56,963 nucleotides of DNA from Hysterium pulicare CBS 123377 (GCA_000467715.1 AJFK01000079.1:1-56963); one strand, 5' to 3'; shown: positions 47,237 to 56,859, numbered from the stretch's first letter. Numbers and translations: made by a program. Notes: generated from the sequence alone by a model not told the origin.

Positions 47237-47718
47237 TTACTTCTTTAGTTCTGTAGTCTTCTAGTCCTTGTTAAAGAAACTGGGATCGCGCCTCTTGTCG
47301 CCGGTGGTCCAATTCTCGTTGAAGAAACCAGGCTCGCGTTTCTCGTCCCTGGGGAGTTTCCGCTTTTTGCCGCTGGTGGTCTAGTTCTCGTTGAAGAAAC
47401 TCGGTTCATACTTCTTACCACCGGCTTCACGTTTACCATCTTTGTCCGTCCAGTTCTCGTTGAAGAAACCCGGCTCACGGTTGCCGCGGGCGGCCAAGTC
47501 CTAAGTCATCTTAGTATAACTAGAGACTCCGGTTGTGATCTGCGGTATCACTATCGTCTCAGTCTTACCTCACGGTAGATTCAACGCTTGGCCTTTAGAA
47601 GTATCATTTAGTTCCTCTGACATTGACAGTACAGCTCTTACAGACTCACAGCTACCGGCACACCCACTACAAGCATTGCAGCCGAGAAGACCAAGGAGCA
47701 AAGGAGAAATGCCTTCAT
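47237..47718 (-). pseudogene. Decayed kexin-processed repeat-peptide (dikaritin/UstA-like) precursor
   Basis: Three exons with matching phases: 47718-47650, 47592-47569 and 47500-47237 (introns 57 and 68 nt), 118 codons. Exon 1 is a classic signal peptide (MKAFLLCSLVFSAAMLVVG, then VPVA). Exon 3 holds four in-frame copies of FFN(E/K)(N/D)W at 47467, 47398, 47326 and 47278 (minus-strand starts). Each is preceded by Glu/Asp-Pro and separated by dibasic KR, KK or RR stretches, as expected for Kex2 cleavage and dipeptidyl trimming. Three stops interrupt the frame: TGA at 47583-47581 in exon 2, and TAG at 47383-47381 and 47263-47261, the last two exactly where the other two copies have TGG. Ustiloxin-type RiPP precursors have this architecture and lie next to UstYa genes, as here. 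An alternative is a pheromone-like precursor. The natural product, if any, is unknown and production looks lost in this strain. Confidence 0.62.
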
Positions 47719-47763
47719 ATCTAGGGCTAAACTCAAATAGTCTCGAGGAGTGACAATAATATT

Positions 47764-48102
47764 CTATTCCGTGTAAAATGATGATGCTGCGGGTAAATCT
47801 AGCAGGCTCGAGGCAAGTCCAATTACATACTGTAAAGACCCATTGCTCACACCTAAGAAAGGATGAACGATGCCCATAATCCTAGCGGCTTTAGAGCATT
47901 TGCCTTCCGATGGAACCTCCCAAACAGGAAACTGGGCTGCGATACGGATTGCTGATAGATAGGCGGGACGTAGTGTAACTCGTATACTTGCATCACACGT
48001 TTTACTATCAAGGAACTTGATTACTACCGACTTTTGTGTTTCCAAGTGGTGTAGCAGAGCGGATTCAACCCGTATAGAAAGATACTTTAACGTCGACTGC
48101 AA
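47764..48102 (-). CDS. Orphan exon of unknown protein between precursor and UstYa genes
   Basis: An open stretch of ~110 codons whose left boundary looks like a splice acceptor (TTTGCAG then TCGACG, at about 48,102). Readable text includes SIRVESALLHHLETQKSVV, TLRPAYLSAIRIAAQFPVW and IMGIVHPFLGVSNGSLQYV, ending FYTE. It is protein-like with helical periodicity but not matched to a family; no upstream exon with a start codon was identified. It could be the 3' exon of a cluster gene (oxidase, regulator or transporter) or a remnant. Confidence 0.35.
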   Translation of the reverse strand: MQSTLKYLSIRVESALLHHLETQKSVVIKFLDSKTCDASIRVTLRPAYLSAIRIAAQFPVWEVPSEGKCSKAARIMGIVHPFLGVSNGSLQYVIGLASSLLDLPAASSFYTE

Positions 48103-48684
48103 ATAGATCGTTCCTCAACTTAGCTTGCAAACGTCGTGTCACTCAAACTCAAGACGGTGGTTAGTATGACTACGGGTTCTTCGAAGATTCGCTCTCTTCT
48201 ATTAGCATGTTCGTAAAGCATTGCCTCATCAGCTAAGTATATAAGCCAGAATTCCTCCATTACCAACATAAGCGAGCTAACTCCTGCCTATCCAAGCCTA
48301 GATTCAGGCACCAGGTCAACCTCAAAGCTTGACAGATACTTGAGGCCACGGGCATTTCATGCATGTAAGCTCAGAGAGCGCATGGATTGGACTTGATTCC
48401 ATAATAGTTTGCAGAAGCCAACACCTTCGACTCGTAAACTGATCCTGCTCCTAAGACCTATCTAATAAAGGAAGGAGAGGAACTTACGATGACGTTGCTA
48501 ATGGTCATTTTGAACTTACTATTGCTTGCCTTTGGACGGGTGTTTCTTATGTCCTTTGAGCAGACGGAATAGCTCCGCAGCCTTTGACCAAGACTCTGGT
48601 AGTTCCCACAGACACCTGAAGCGAGGACTGGACTCAACCAAAATTCCGGTACAACCTCAAGCGCTTTCCATCCAAGAGGCCAAA

Positions 48685-49608
48685 ATGGGAGCTTCCTTTG
48701 TTCGGGAACATGATTATGACCGTCTGAAGAGGAACAGTACCGATTCTGAAACGAGATTCTATGAAGGATCGCCATTCCACAAACACCCGGGAGACAGAGC
48801 AATCACCCTACCAACGTTCTTGGGCGCTCTTATCTTGGAACTTTGCCTATGCTTCTTCGTATGTATGTTTGTGCTCCACAACAATGACGCCAGCAAGACA
48901 GACATCACCATTCCAATCAGCAGGAGCACCCTTCGCGACTCGAACGGGAACTACCATCCTGCTGCCTCATCCATAAAGCACGTGATTACAACCTTCGCGG
49001 ACGACGACATATATAAAACTCTCAAGGGCCTCCCAACACCAGAAACAGACCAAGCCTGGGAGGAAATTCTGGCCCCAGCGGACGGAGTGATTCAAGCTCC
49101 ATACGCGTCTGGATTCGACATAGCTAGCCTTCCTATGACGGTAACAAGCAAGATAGACTCCACACAGCATATGTATGGACTAGAAATGTACCACCAACTC
49201 CACTGTCTGAACCGCATTCGTAAATCATTCTATCCGGAGAGATATTTCCCGAATGAGACAGGTCATGAAATTGCTCACCGCAGAGGTATATATCTTATCC
49301 CCTGTTCGCGTCTTTCTTTCACTAACTCGGGCGCCGGTCCTTCTAGAACAGTGTATAAACCACATCCTCAATGCTCTTATGTGCGTTGGTGACACTAGTC
49401 TCGACTACTGGGAATACGATCGGGAGAAAGACGGAGACTATCTGAAGATCGATGTTCCACACGTTTGTCGGACTTCAACGCGCTAAAAGAATGGGCTGCT
49501 GAGAACAAGCCGGTAGTCAGCCTATGGCTTACGCAGGAAGAAATCGAGCTGCGGAAATCTAAGGGGAGATTGGGCTCGGCGGTGAGGGGTAAAAGACCGA
49601 CTAAGTAG
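48685..49608 (+). pseudogene. UstYa-family (DUF3328) oxidase-like gene, degenerate motif and frameshift
   Basis: Exon 1 is 48685-49285 and exon 2 starts at 49347 (61-nt intron, phase 1). A cytosolic N terminus (MGASFVREHDYDRLK) precedes one transmembrane helix (~residues 38-60, FLGALILELCLCFFVCMFVL). The family core follows: YGLEMYHQLHCLNRIRK contains the first HxxHC motif. The second motif, normally HxxHC, reads RREQC (EQCINHILNALMC), so both His are lost. The frame ends at 49,486, but a one-base shift at about 49,471 would resume the usual DFNALKEWAAENKPV ending and reach a stop at 49,606-49,608, so a single-base deletion is inferred. UstYa proteins perform oxidative macrocyclisation of dikaritin peptides. 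It is divergent from the repeat-peptide gene, with ~970 bp between starts. Confidence 0.75.
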
Positions 49609-50345
49609 AGTCGTTTACTTTCATATGACTTTTGCGGCTAGGAAGGAGTTCATGTTGGACTCGTAAAGCGAAGTTCGACGGAAATATAAAGTGGTACGGA
49701 GTATCTTGGACTTCGTAAAGGGTGTTGAATGCGTTACGCGGAGCTCAGGCAACGTGATACGTTGACGATAGCATAACGTTCGCTATAGAGAAATCTGCTC
49801 GTTCCAATTGTGCTCGTTTTGACCCAGAATGGAATGAAACGTGTAATGAGATTCGTTGTTTTTCTATCTATTGATATGTCAAAGGATAGATTTTTTCTAT
49901 CTATTGACAATGTTATAGATGTAGTTGCATTTGAAGACAGATTTGAAGGTGGCATTGGAGGAAACACAATGGACTCGACATAAGCGACCGACAGTCGTCA
50001 TAATTGAACGAGGCTTGAAAAGTGTTACTAAGTAGCTTTCCTTTCGCCCTCTAAATTGCCTAAAAAGAGACTGTAGAAAATATCTAAGAGAGCTGGATCC
50101 CTGTTTGCAAAGTATCTAGAACGTGCGCCATGGGAGACCCGGAATCGTTGGGACCGTAGCGGTAAAGATTAGGTGGGCGAAGAGTTGGTGAAGACGATAC
50201 CACTGGCCGTCCAGAAGCAAACGCGCCAGAGAAGGATGTATATCATAGCGGTGGCGTCAACGTACAACTGGTTATTTCCCAATCTGATCAGCACTAGATT
50301 CGTTGAAGTAGATAGAGGGCGGTGATGTGGTTTACTGCATTTTTC
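49609..50345. other. Intergenic, no gene recognised
   Basis: Lies between the convergent ends of the UstYa gene and the HeLo-like remnant. Short frames only. A word TTTTTCTATCTATTGA is directly repeated near 49,858 and 49,891. Confidence 0.35.
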
Positions 50346-51456
50346 TTACTGGGATGACATGCCCTTGGAAGCCTGCTCCTTAGGCGGATGACCCATTTCC
50401 AGTCCTTCCAACATCTTGCCATTAATATTGTTCACTTCAAGGTCGCCGAAAGATACGTCTGCCCTGTCATTGTATTTGTGCTGGTTCAGAAGTACCCCTT
50501 TCTTCCCATTGTGGGAGAGTTTGGTAACGAATGCCTTGCTGTCACCACGAATATTCCAATTATTTGCTGTTTCATTACCATTGCTCTAAATTGGCAGGGA
50601 TTTTATCTTAAGCGTTGGACTGGAATTTGTCATCTCTTTTCGCGTCGTTGATTTGCCTTTTCTAGGTTTCTTCTGCTCTGCTCTATATGTGCGATGATCT
50701 TTCCTGAGATTGGGGTCATCAATTCGGGTACGAGTTTCGGTCGGCTCTTGGCGCTGTTGGGCTTGGAGACCGATCAACTGAATGATTGCACCGTCAGTAA
50801 ATATGCTCCTAGCTGTATAGGTATATAGTGCGTTAATGATAAGTGACAGTAGTGAACTTATATTGGGAGTGCTGTAGGTGTCTGAGCCGTATGTGGAGTC
50901 TTCGAGGTCAGGTTCTCTAAGATGAGCAATCCCGCTGGTGTTATCGTCTAAAAACTATTAGGACAGAATGTCACATGTCTAGGATAATCAGGAGTTATAC
51001 CTGTTTTGGGGGCCATTTGGTTGTCGATTGTCTCAGAGATACAGTGAAATTTGTGTCCGTAAGCCTCAGTTATGTAGAGAAGGTTACTCTTCCCACCCTC
51101 CAATATCTTGAACGATTGATAAATGCGAGGCTGTTCCTTAATCTAGATGGAGGTTCTCCAGAACCCTCTCATATAATTGGCATTGGAGGTTCCTAAGTAT
51201 GTTTTCAGAAGATTCCGAAGGAAGTTGATTTGCGTATGCAAGGGTTCAATCAGAATGGCAACTTGCTCTGTCTGGAGATAAGGTTTTTCGCCTATAGATT
51301 CCAGGATCGAGAGGGGTGCAAGCAGATGTTCATCTTGCCGCTGAATCTTCCGGGGTGCGTCTTTTAATTCCGTGCGAATTTCGTTGATAGTCGCAATAGC
51401 TTTAGATAATTGACAGCAAGTTGGGATACACTTGCCAAAGCACCGAGGACATCCAT
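50346..51456 (-). pseudogene. Decayed HeLo-like/STAND N-terminal-domain gene with paired Gly-Asp C-terminal motifs
   Basis: The start MDVLGALASVSQLAVNYLK at 51,456 has the form of fungal N-terminal (HeLo-like/SesA-type) domains of NLR-associated proteins. It runs into a second frame with TINEIRTELKDAPRKIQ and further helices to ~51,180, then into a third (RLRNSLAFINRSRYWRVGR; a TAA; LTDTNFTVSLRQ). After a likely intron near 50,990-50,945 a long frame reads LREPDLEDSTYGSDTYSTP through a charged region to a TAG at 50588-50586. It continues in the same frame for 80 codons to a TAA at 50,346. That tail has two GD-centred segments, NNWNIRGDSKAFV and DRADVSFGDLEV, spaced like the paired amyloid-signalling repeats of HET-S-type proteins. 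At least two frame changes and two stops make it non-functional. The assignment of both ends is by pattern only. Confidence 0.45.
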
Positions 51457-52318
51457 CAATCTTTCTATTTAATTTATTGATACCGTAGTTCGAGGAGTTG
51501 ATGCAGCTTGATAACATGGAATTGGAGTGGGAGTGAGAAATCGCCCCGGCGGGTCATGGCCGACTGCAATTGGCAGATTGAATCTGTGTAACATCAGCAA
51601 GGCTGCTCGACCGGTCAATGAATCGTTACAAAAAGTACCCGAGCCATACCCGAGCCGTCCAAGTATGCCACGGTGAGAAGGCGGGCATGATGAAGTTGTA
51701 CAATTCGCAGGCGTCGTCTTTGGGCGCGTACGACGATCCTCGCAACGCCTTATTCTCTCTCGCTGCGCCGGAATGGAATGGCTCCGTACGACCTCAATCG
51801 ATTGGAACCGAACTGGTGAATTTGCATTTGGGCAATGGGTGGTCATCGTCCGTGGTGAGCTCGATTGATATCAAGGTATTGGTGTCAACCTTATCAAGCT
51901 TGCCAGGGCTTGCCTTGACCTAAACGTGGCAGTCCGTGAAGAACAACTGATCTTTATCTACCCAACACCAATGAAAGATATTTCATAAGCAGCTGAGGTT
52001 AGACTGATTACTCGCTTGAAGCTACATGTAGTTCTAAAATCATTTCAGCAAGTCTGTGGCATGCAAATTACGTTGCAAGTTCGCATTTTGGTCTTGGCTG
52101 ACTGCCACTTTCTGGCAAAGGGAAGCCTGCTTGTGTAACTGACCAGTATCTTCCGGTAAGCCTCACTAGGCGGCGACGCGCAGGACCGTGCTTAGCTAAG
52201 CTTCTTACATACCCTCTCGACTTGACGTCTCTCTTCTCAGCCTGCAACCCCCACTTGGCATGCTGCTGTGCTCGTACCAATCTTGCATGCAGGTCCTTTC
52301 CAATATCCAATCAAATCA
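51457..52318. other. Intergenic, no gene recognised
   Basis: Divergent region between the HeLo-like remnant and the membrane protein. A 101-codon frame at 51,618-51,923 (+) has no recognisable domain. Confidence 0.3.
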
Positions 52319-53033
52319 ATGCTATTTTCAAGGGGAAAGTCCGACATCGGTAAAATCAAATACAGCGGCGAGAATGGCAGAGTTTTGAACCGCTTGACTC
52401 TCAACCCCGGCTTAGGCGCTGATGCAAACAATGCCGAAAACAGCGACGTTGATGCTGAAGACGATCCTCGATCAGAATCACAGATACAGGCGTTGACCTC
52501 TAGAGCTGCGGGGAATCGTCGAAGCTTTCTTTATGGCATCCTAGTCATTGGTATACTCGTTGGGGTAGGGCTCGTCGTGGGTGTAGTCCTTTGGAAGAAA
52601 CTTCCAGGAAAAATCAGTAAGTTCTCGTTCATCCGCATGCGCTTTGACAACAATGAGTGGTAGATCATACTGACTCATAGTCAACAGCTGCTCATCGCAT
52701 GCTTCATCGTTGCCTGCTATTTCGTCGCCCCTTCGACCAACTACCGCCATCAGCCCGTCAAATCCACAATCTGCGGCATCTTCCTGACCTGGCATGACAC
52801 CTGCGTATTCAATTGTTACTACATCGGCGACACAAGTAGGGGCTCCTGTGCAAAGCCCAGTGACTGCCGCACCCTCAACCAGACTGAGCCCACGCATGAA
52901 CCTCACATTGACAAGCGGATCAATCACATACGAAGCTCCATGCCAATGGGGCTGTCTGGGCTGGCCATGTCAGAACTGGGATAATTGTACGCTGATGTAC
53001 ACAAGTGGTGCAATCGTGTCGACTTGCGGCTAA
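52319..53033 (+). pseudogene. Single-pass membrane protein with C-terminal Cys-rich module, one internal stop
   Basis: Exon 1 is 52319-52616 and exon 2 is 52681-53033; the 64-nt intron has a GTAAGT donor, CTGAC branch and TAG acceptor, phase 1. The 216-codon frame starts MLFSRGKSDIGKIKY, is acidic to residue ~65, and has one transmembrane helix (~residues 70-92: FLYGILVIGILVGVGLVVGV). A Ser/Thr/Pro-rich stalk follows, then a Cys-rich end CQWGCLGWPC, W-x-NC and STC. A TGA at 52785-52787 (codon 135) interrupts the stalk; the frame is otherwise continuous to the TAA-proximal end at 53,033. The arrangement suggests a cell-surface protein with a small disulfide-rich ectodomain. Function unknown. 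The truncated product would keep the membrane helix but lose the Cys module. Confidence 0.5.
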
Positions 53034-54117
53034 GTGATGCCTGGTCTAAGCTATAAGTACACGTTCTTTATTTCAGAAGTGCATATTGTCTTAAGTTTTG
53101 CCTATTTGCATATCGTTCCATTATTGGGCGTTGTGGGAGGCATTTTGGTAGATCTAGACGCATCAGCAGGGGTTTGGCATATCTGTACAGTACTCTACTT
53201 ACCTATAATCAATGTATCCGCCAAGAAGCATGCTATAGTGCTCGTAATGGATGTCCGTCCTTTTGGCTTACTCGCGGTAGCATCGTTTCCTTGGCTGAAG
53301 CATCGACAACGTCAACCCGGTACTCATTGTTGTGATTCGCAATGGTAGAGGCGGAAATCTTTGAGTCGTTGCACTTGGTTAAAAACATCATGTAGAGGAT
53401 TCCCTCAAGGTTGAGTTACTGAGAGCAAATTAATCGCCCTTGAACTTTGGGATGTAAGTTTTATGAGTCTTCACGAGTTCATATGCAGATGAAACCAATG
53501 AGAACCGAACGAGATATCAAAGATACACCGACACATCATTCAAAGAAATCAACCATAAATGAGCTTTACATGCGATCACTGCTTACGCGTGGTTCGCAGC
53601 ATGCTATCTGCATTAAGAAGAAGACCTTGGTAAAGCTGAACTTCCGGATTCTGGATTGGGTCGAAGCGCATGAAATCGAACTGCCCGCAAACGATGAGAA
53701 TAGAGGATTACCGGAGGTCGCAGAAATGCAATATTGGCCGAGCTGTGGAAACTGAGCTGGAGAAATCTAGGGGTGGCATCAGGCTGGTTGGCGAGGGTTA
53801 AAGGAGAGAGAAAGAATAGTGCAGCTGGAGGTGCCCAGCTTTAATCACGTGACCTACACTGAGACGGGATCTCAAATTCCGTCGTGCCGGGTTCATCTTC
53901 CCCACACTTGCAAGTCTACCATCACACGACGTACGGATAAGCATTACCCTACGCTTTCAACATGGCGCTACATGCGAAAATGCGAAGATGCTTATATGCT
54001 TTGCAACATCTCAAACTAATTCCTCGAACTTACGAACAGTAAATGCAGCGATTTCCTTTGCTAAACTAACAGGATCTCGTTCTCCATCGGCGCCGTTACC
54101 ACAACAACTCGCATACA
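53034..54117. other. Intergenic with a possible UstYa C-terminal remnant
   Basis: No intact gene. At about 53,745-53,805 (+) a ~55-bp stretch (GAAACTGAGCTGGAGAAATC onward) resembles the 3' end of the UstYa gene at 49,545-49,600 (GAAATCGAGCTGCGGAAATC onward), by eye roughly three quarters identical. This may be debris of a second family member. Confidence 0.3.
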
Positions 54118-54919
54118 ATGCCAACCGGTGTTCTCTGGGTAGCCTCACGAATTAAAAACCCCGATCTAACTCCAGAGAAATTCTGTTCGTGGTACGAAAA
54201 TCAGCACATTGATGAGGTGACTGCTCTGTCAGGAGTCCCACGCGCGGCCCGCTATGAGCGCTATTCACCCTCTCCCTTTCCCAATGCTTGGTCCGATGAA
54301 GCACCATGGCTCACCGTATACGAAATGCCAGATATTGAGTTTAGAGAGACCAAGGAATTCAAGGGATTAGATGGGCAGAGTGAGCCTGTCAAGGAACTTC
54401 TGGATGGCGTGTTCAAGAAGGCGAGGTTTGATACTAGATTCTACGAGTGTGTTCAGGTAGATGAGAAGGAAGGAACGGCGAAGGGTACGTAAGAGGCTTA
54501 CTTCAGTCCCCTCCCGCCGTGTCTCGATCGAACTGTTTACTGATTTCTTACCTGCAGGACCCGCCAAAATCCTCATCTCGGCCGCCTTGACCCCAGCCAC
54601 TGGTACCGATGCCAACTTTGACCAATGGTACCGTGATGAGCATATTCCGCTCCTTTCCAGAATCCCTGGTTATCGAAGAACGCGCCGTTTCATGGTCGTC
54701 AATGCAACTGTTCTCGACGAGTTCGTGAGGAAGGAACCGCCGGTCCCTACTTGGCTGGCATTGCATGAATTTGATACAGACGATGTGCCTATGAAGGAGA
54801 TGCTAGAGGCAGATGAAACGGAGTGGAGTAAGAAAGTTATCGCAGGCTTTCAATTGGCCGAGGCCGGGTTTTATAGGTTGAAGAGGACTTATGATACTGA
54901 AAATGAGGCAAAGCTATGA
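54118..54919 (+). CDS. Tandem EthD-like (dimeric alpha/beta-barrel) protein
   Basis: Exons 54118-54484 and 54558-54919 (73-nt intron, GTACGT donor and CTGCAG acceptor, phase 1) give 242 residues. Each half is one ferredoxin-like repeat of the EthD/dimeric alpha-beta barrel type. Half 1 has TPEKFCSWYENQHIDEVTALSG; half 2, after the splice junction, has TGTDANFDQWYRDEHIPLL and IPGYRRTRRF. Both include the characteristic W-Y-x(2-3)-H sequence. The intron falls close to the boundary between the two repeats, consistent with an internal duplication. Relatives occur as small accessory enzymes or ligand-binding proteins in fungal secondary metabolism and aromatic degradation; activity here unknown. 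Intact. Confidence 0.78.
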
Positions 54920-55629
54920 AGGTAGCAGTCCGTACAGTTAACCATGGCTAGATATTTTAATGCTCCTGAACATACATGGCGTGTTCAATATGGAGTTCGC
55001 GCTGTATCTGTACTGATATGATTCTGCAGGCACAGAAAAGCTAGCTTGTTTGGAGTCGATTGATGGGCTATGGCCTGGTGTTCGCCACGGTCAAATCCTT
55101 CAAGTGAAGATGATCATGTCGCTTGGACCTACTCACATTTAAAACTACCCAGTTCTGCTCACTGCAGATGCTTGGTGGCTTGGGTTACTCAGCAACTTCG
55201 TCACCAATCCGAGATTACCACCTTTGCTTCTTCGTGTTTCCGCAGTGCACACCCCACAATGCTGCTTCAATTCCTGGTGCGCAATTCTGCATCGCTATCT
55301 TTCAGGTTGACAGTCAGCATCTTGGCCCCCATATGCGCAGCTTTGCTGCATGCGGAAGAATCTGGACGCCACACCTGAGGATAGTCCTGCCACTGATCAT
55401 CCGGACCACCGCTTAGTAAATGCAGGCAAACCGGGTTCCCAAATGAACAAGGTCATCTATTGAACTCATAGAAGTAAAACGGGCGTACTACAAACCTCAA
55501 TCACGAAGCACGAACGCCACATCGAATCGTTCCTCGCCTCTTTAGAACTACCTCCAGTTACCTGCTAGGCTGCGAAACCTAACTGTCAGCAATACCTCCA
55601 CGTCAGGCTGAGGAAACGACTTCGTTAAA
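54920..55629. other. Intergenic, no gene recognised
   Basis: Holds the 3' flank of the EthD-like gene and the promoter of the membrane protein. Short frames at 55,070-55,416 lack domains. Confidence 0.35.
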
Positions 55630-55788
55630 TTGAGAAGTGCACAACTATTCTCTCGATTTCAGCACAACGAACATCAGCAGGCACTCGATGAGCTTACCAC
55701 AACTCACTTGCTATATCAACACTCAGTGTGTTTTACCATTACATCTCTGCCTAAAGCCTGGAGGACCCAGACCAAGCACCTGATCATC

Positions 55789-56859
55789 ATGGTCTCGAAG
55801 AAAATGTCTGCCTTGTTCCTGTCCACCCAAGTGCTGCCGAAGGCGCAAGCAGCTACTGAAAGATTCACACATTGGTATGGGACATATGGATTCCTTTACG
55901 AGGCCATTTTGCGCGTCAATTGCTCCACTCCCTATACAAACTATCTCAATAGGCAGAACCCCAATTCTGATATTGCTTTCCTTCATGTTACCCCCCCCTG
56001 GTCGAAGACAGAACGCGATTACACGAGCCCTGTGATCAGTTGTCTCCTGGAGACATTACCGGAGGCTGTGAAGGCCAACATGGCGGGTGCAGGCGTTTTA
56101 CTTGGACTCATGCCGACAATCCTAGCTGTGGCCGGGTCAAGTGTAGTTGAGACGGCTGCTATCTCGTTAAGGCGCCCGCTCCTTGCCTTCTGCCTGGCTC
56201 TGGGTTCGCCAGCCGTAAATCCACTGCGATCATTTGAGTACCCGGACCTACGAAAGATGCTCGCATACCGCGAGGAGAAGAGAGCTGCGCCGCGATTTGC
56301 GGCTCTCGGGCAGGCCGTTGTGACTGCCGTAGAGTTTTCTATCGCAGCTGCGGCTATAACGAACGTTATGATGGCCAGTTGGCAGCTTGGTCGGCAAAGT
56401 TCCGTCGCTTGGTCGACAGAGACGGACTATTTGCCCCTTCTTTGGAGCACTCTCCCCGCAACGGTCCATATATCAGGCTCAATCTCCCTTCACTCAGGTG
56501 TCGACGTAGAGACCGACTCTCAGCATCAGTCAAAATCGAACCTACGACGATCAATACGACTCTGGTTAAGAAACGAGCTCACCCCGAGCACATATCAAAA
56601 CCCGATTACTCTCCGCCACAAAACAGAAACATACTTTTTCTTGTTCATTTCTTGGTTTACAGCCCTACTTACAATCGCACATTACATTGTTGGGACTGCG
56701 GTCTTCTCAAGTATTCTTTTCCTATCCGTCTACGATGCTGTATGGCTCCTTCTCCGTTTCATTGCGTCAACTATGGCCTGTCGAGCCGTTGTAATGTACG
56801 AAATTGCTGGTATGAGAGAGGCATCAAATCCCCACAGGTCGTCAAATAAAGTAACCTAA
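55789..56859 (+). CDS. Fungal multi-pass integral membrane protein, uncharacterised
   Basis: The frame is open from 55,630; MVSKKMSALF at 55,789 is chosen because the preceding 53 residues look like leader translation, giving 356 residues. A conserved centre reads CLLETLPEAVKANMAGAGVLL then LMPTILAVAGSSVVETAAIS, LRRPLLAFCLALGSPAVNPLR and YPDLRKMLAYREEK. This is a pattern shared by a large family of fungal membrane proteins of unknown function. Hydrophobic segments lie around residues 100-125, 135-155, 185-205 and, near the end, 285-340 (YFFLFISWFTALLTIAHYI and following). No catalytic motif is visible. It has no introns and is intact. Confidence 0.65.
   Translation: MVSKKMSALFLSTQVLPKAQAATERFTHWYGTYGFLYEAILRVNCSTPYTNYLNRQNPNSDIAFLHVTPPWSKTERDYTSPVISCLLETLPEAVKANMAGAGVLLGLMPTILAVAGSSVVETAAISLRRPLLAFCLALGSPAVNPLRSFEYPDLRKMLAYREEKRAAPRFAALGQAVVTAVEFSIAAAAITNVMMASWQLGRQSSVAWSTETDYLPLLWSTLPATVHISGSISLHSGVDVETDSQHQSKSNLRRSIRLWLRNELTPSTYQNPITLRHKTETYFFLFISWFTALLTIAHYIVGTAVFSSILFLSVYDAVWLLLRFIASTMACRAVVMYEIAGMREASNPHRSSNKVT

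Noticed and set aside
47245-47478. Alternative minus-strand frame with RVSSTRT repeats
   Set aside because: This is the same internal repeat read in another frame; it lacks connection to the signal-peptide exon and to dibasic spacing.
47616-47649. Shorter first introns (33-35 nt) in the repeat-peptide gene
   Set aside because: Below usual fungal intron length; the 57-nt choice ending TTCTAAAG gives matching phases with exon 2 and exon 3.
51469-51846. 125-codon minus-strand frame upstream of the HeLo-like start
   Set aside because: Composition is Pro/Thr/Arg-rich without a domain; the MDVLGALAS start at 51,456 explains the coding signal better.
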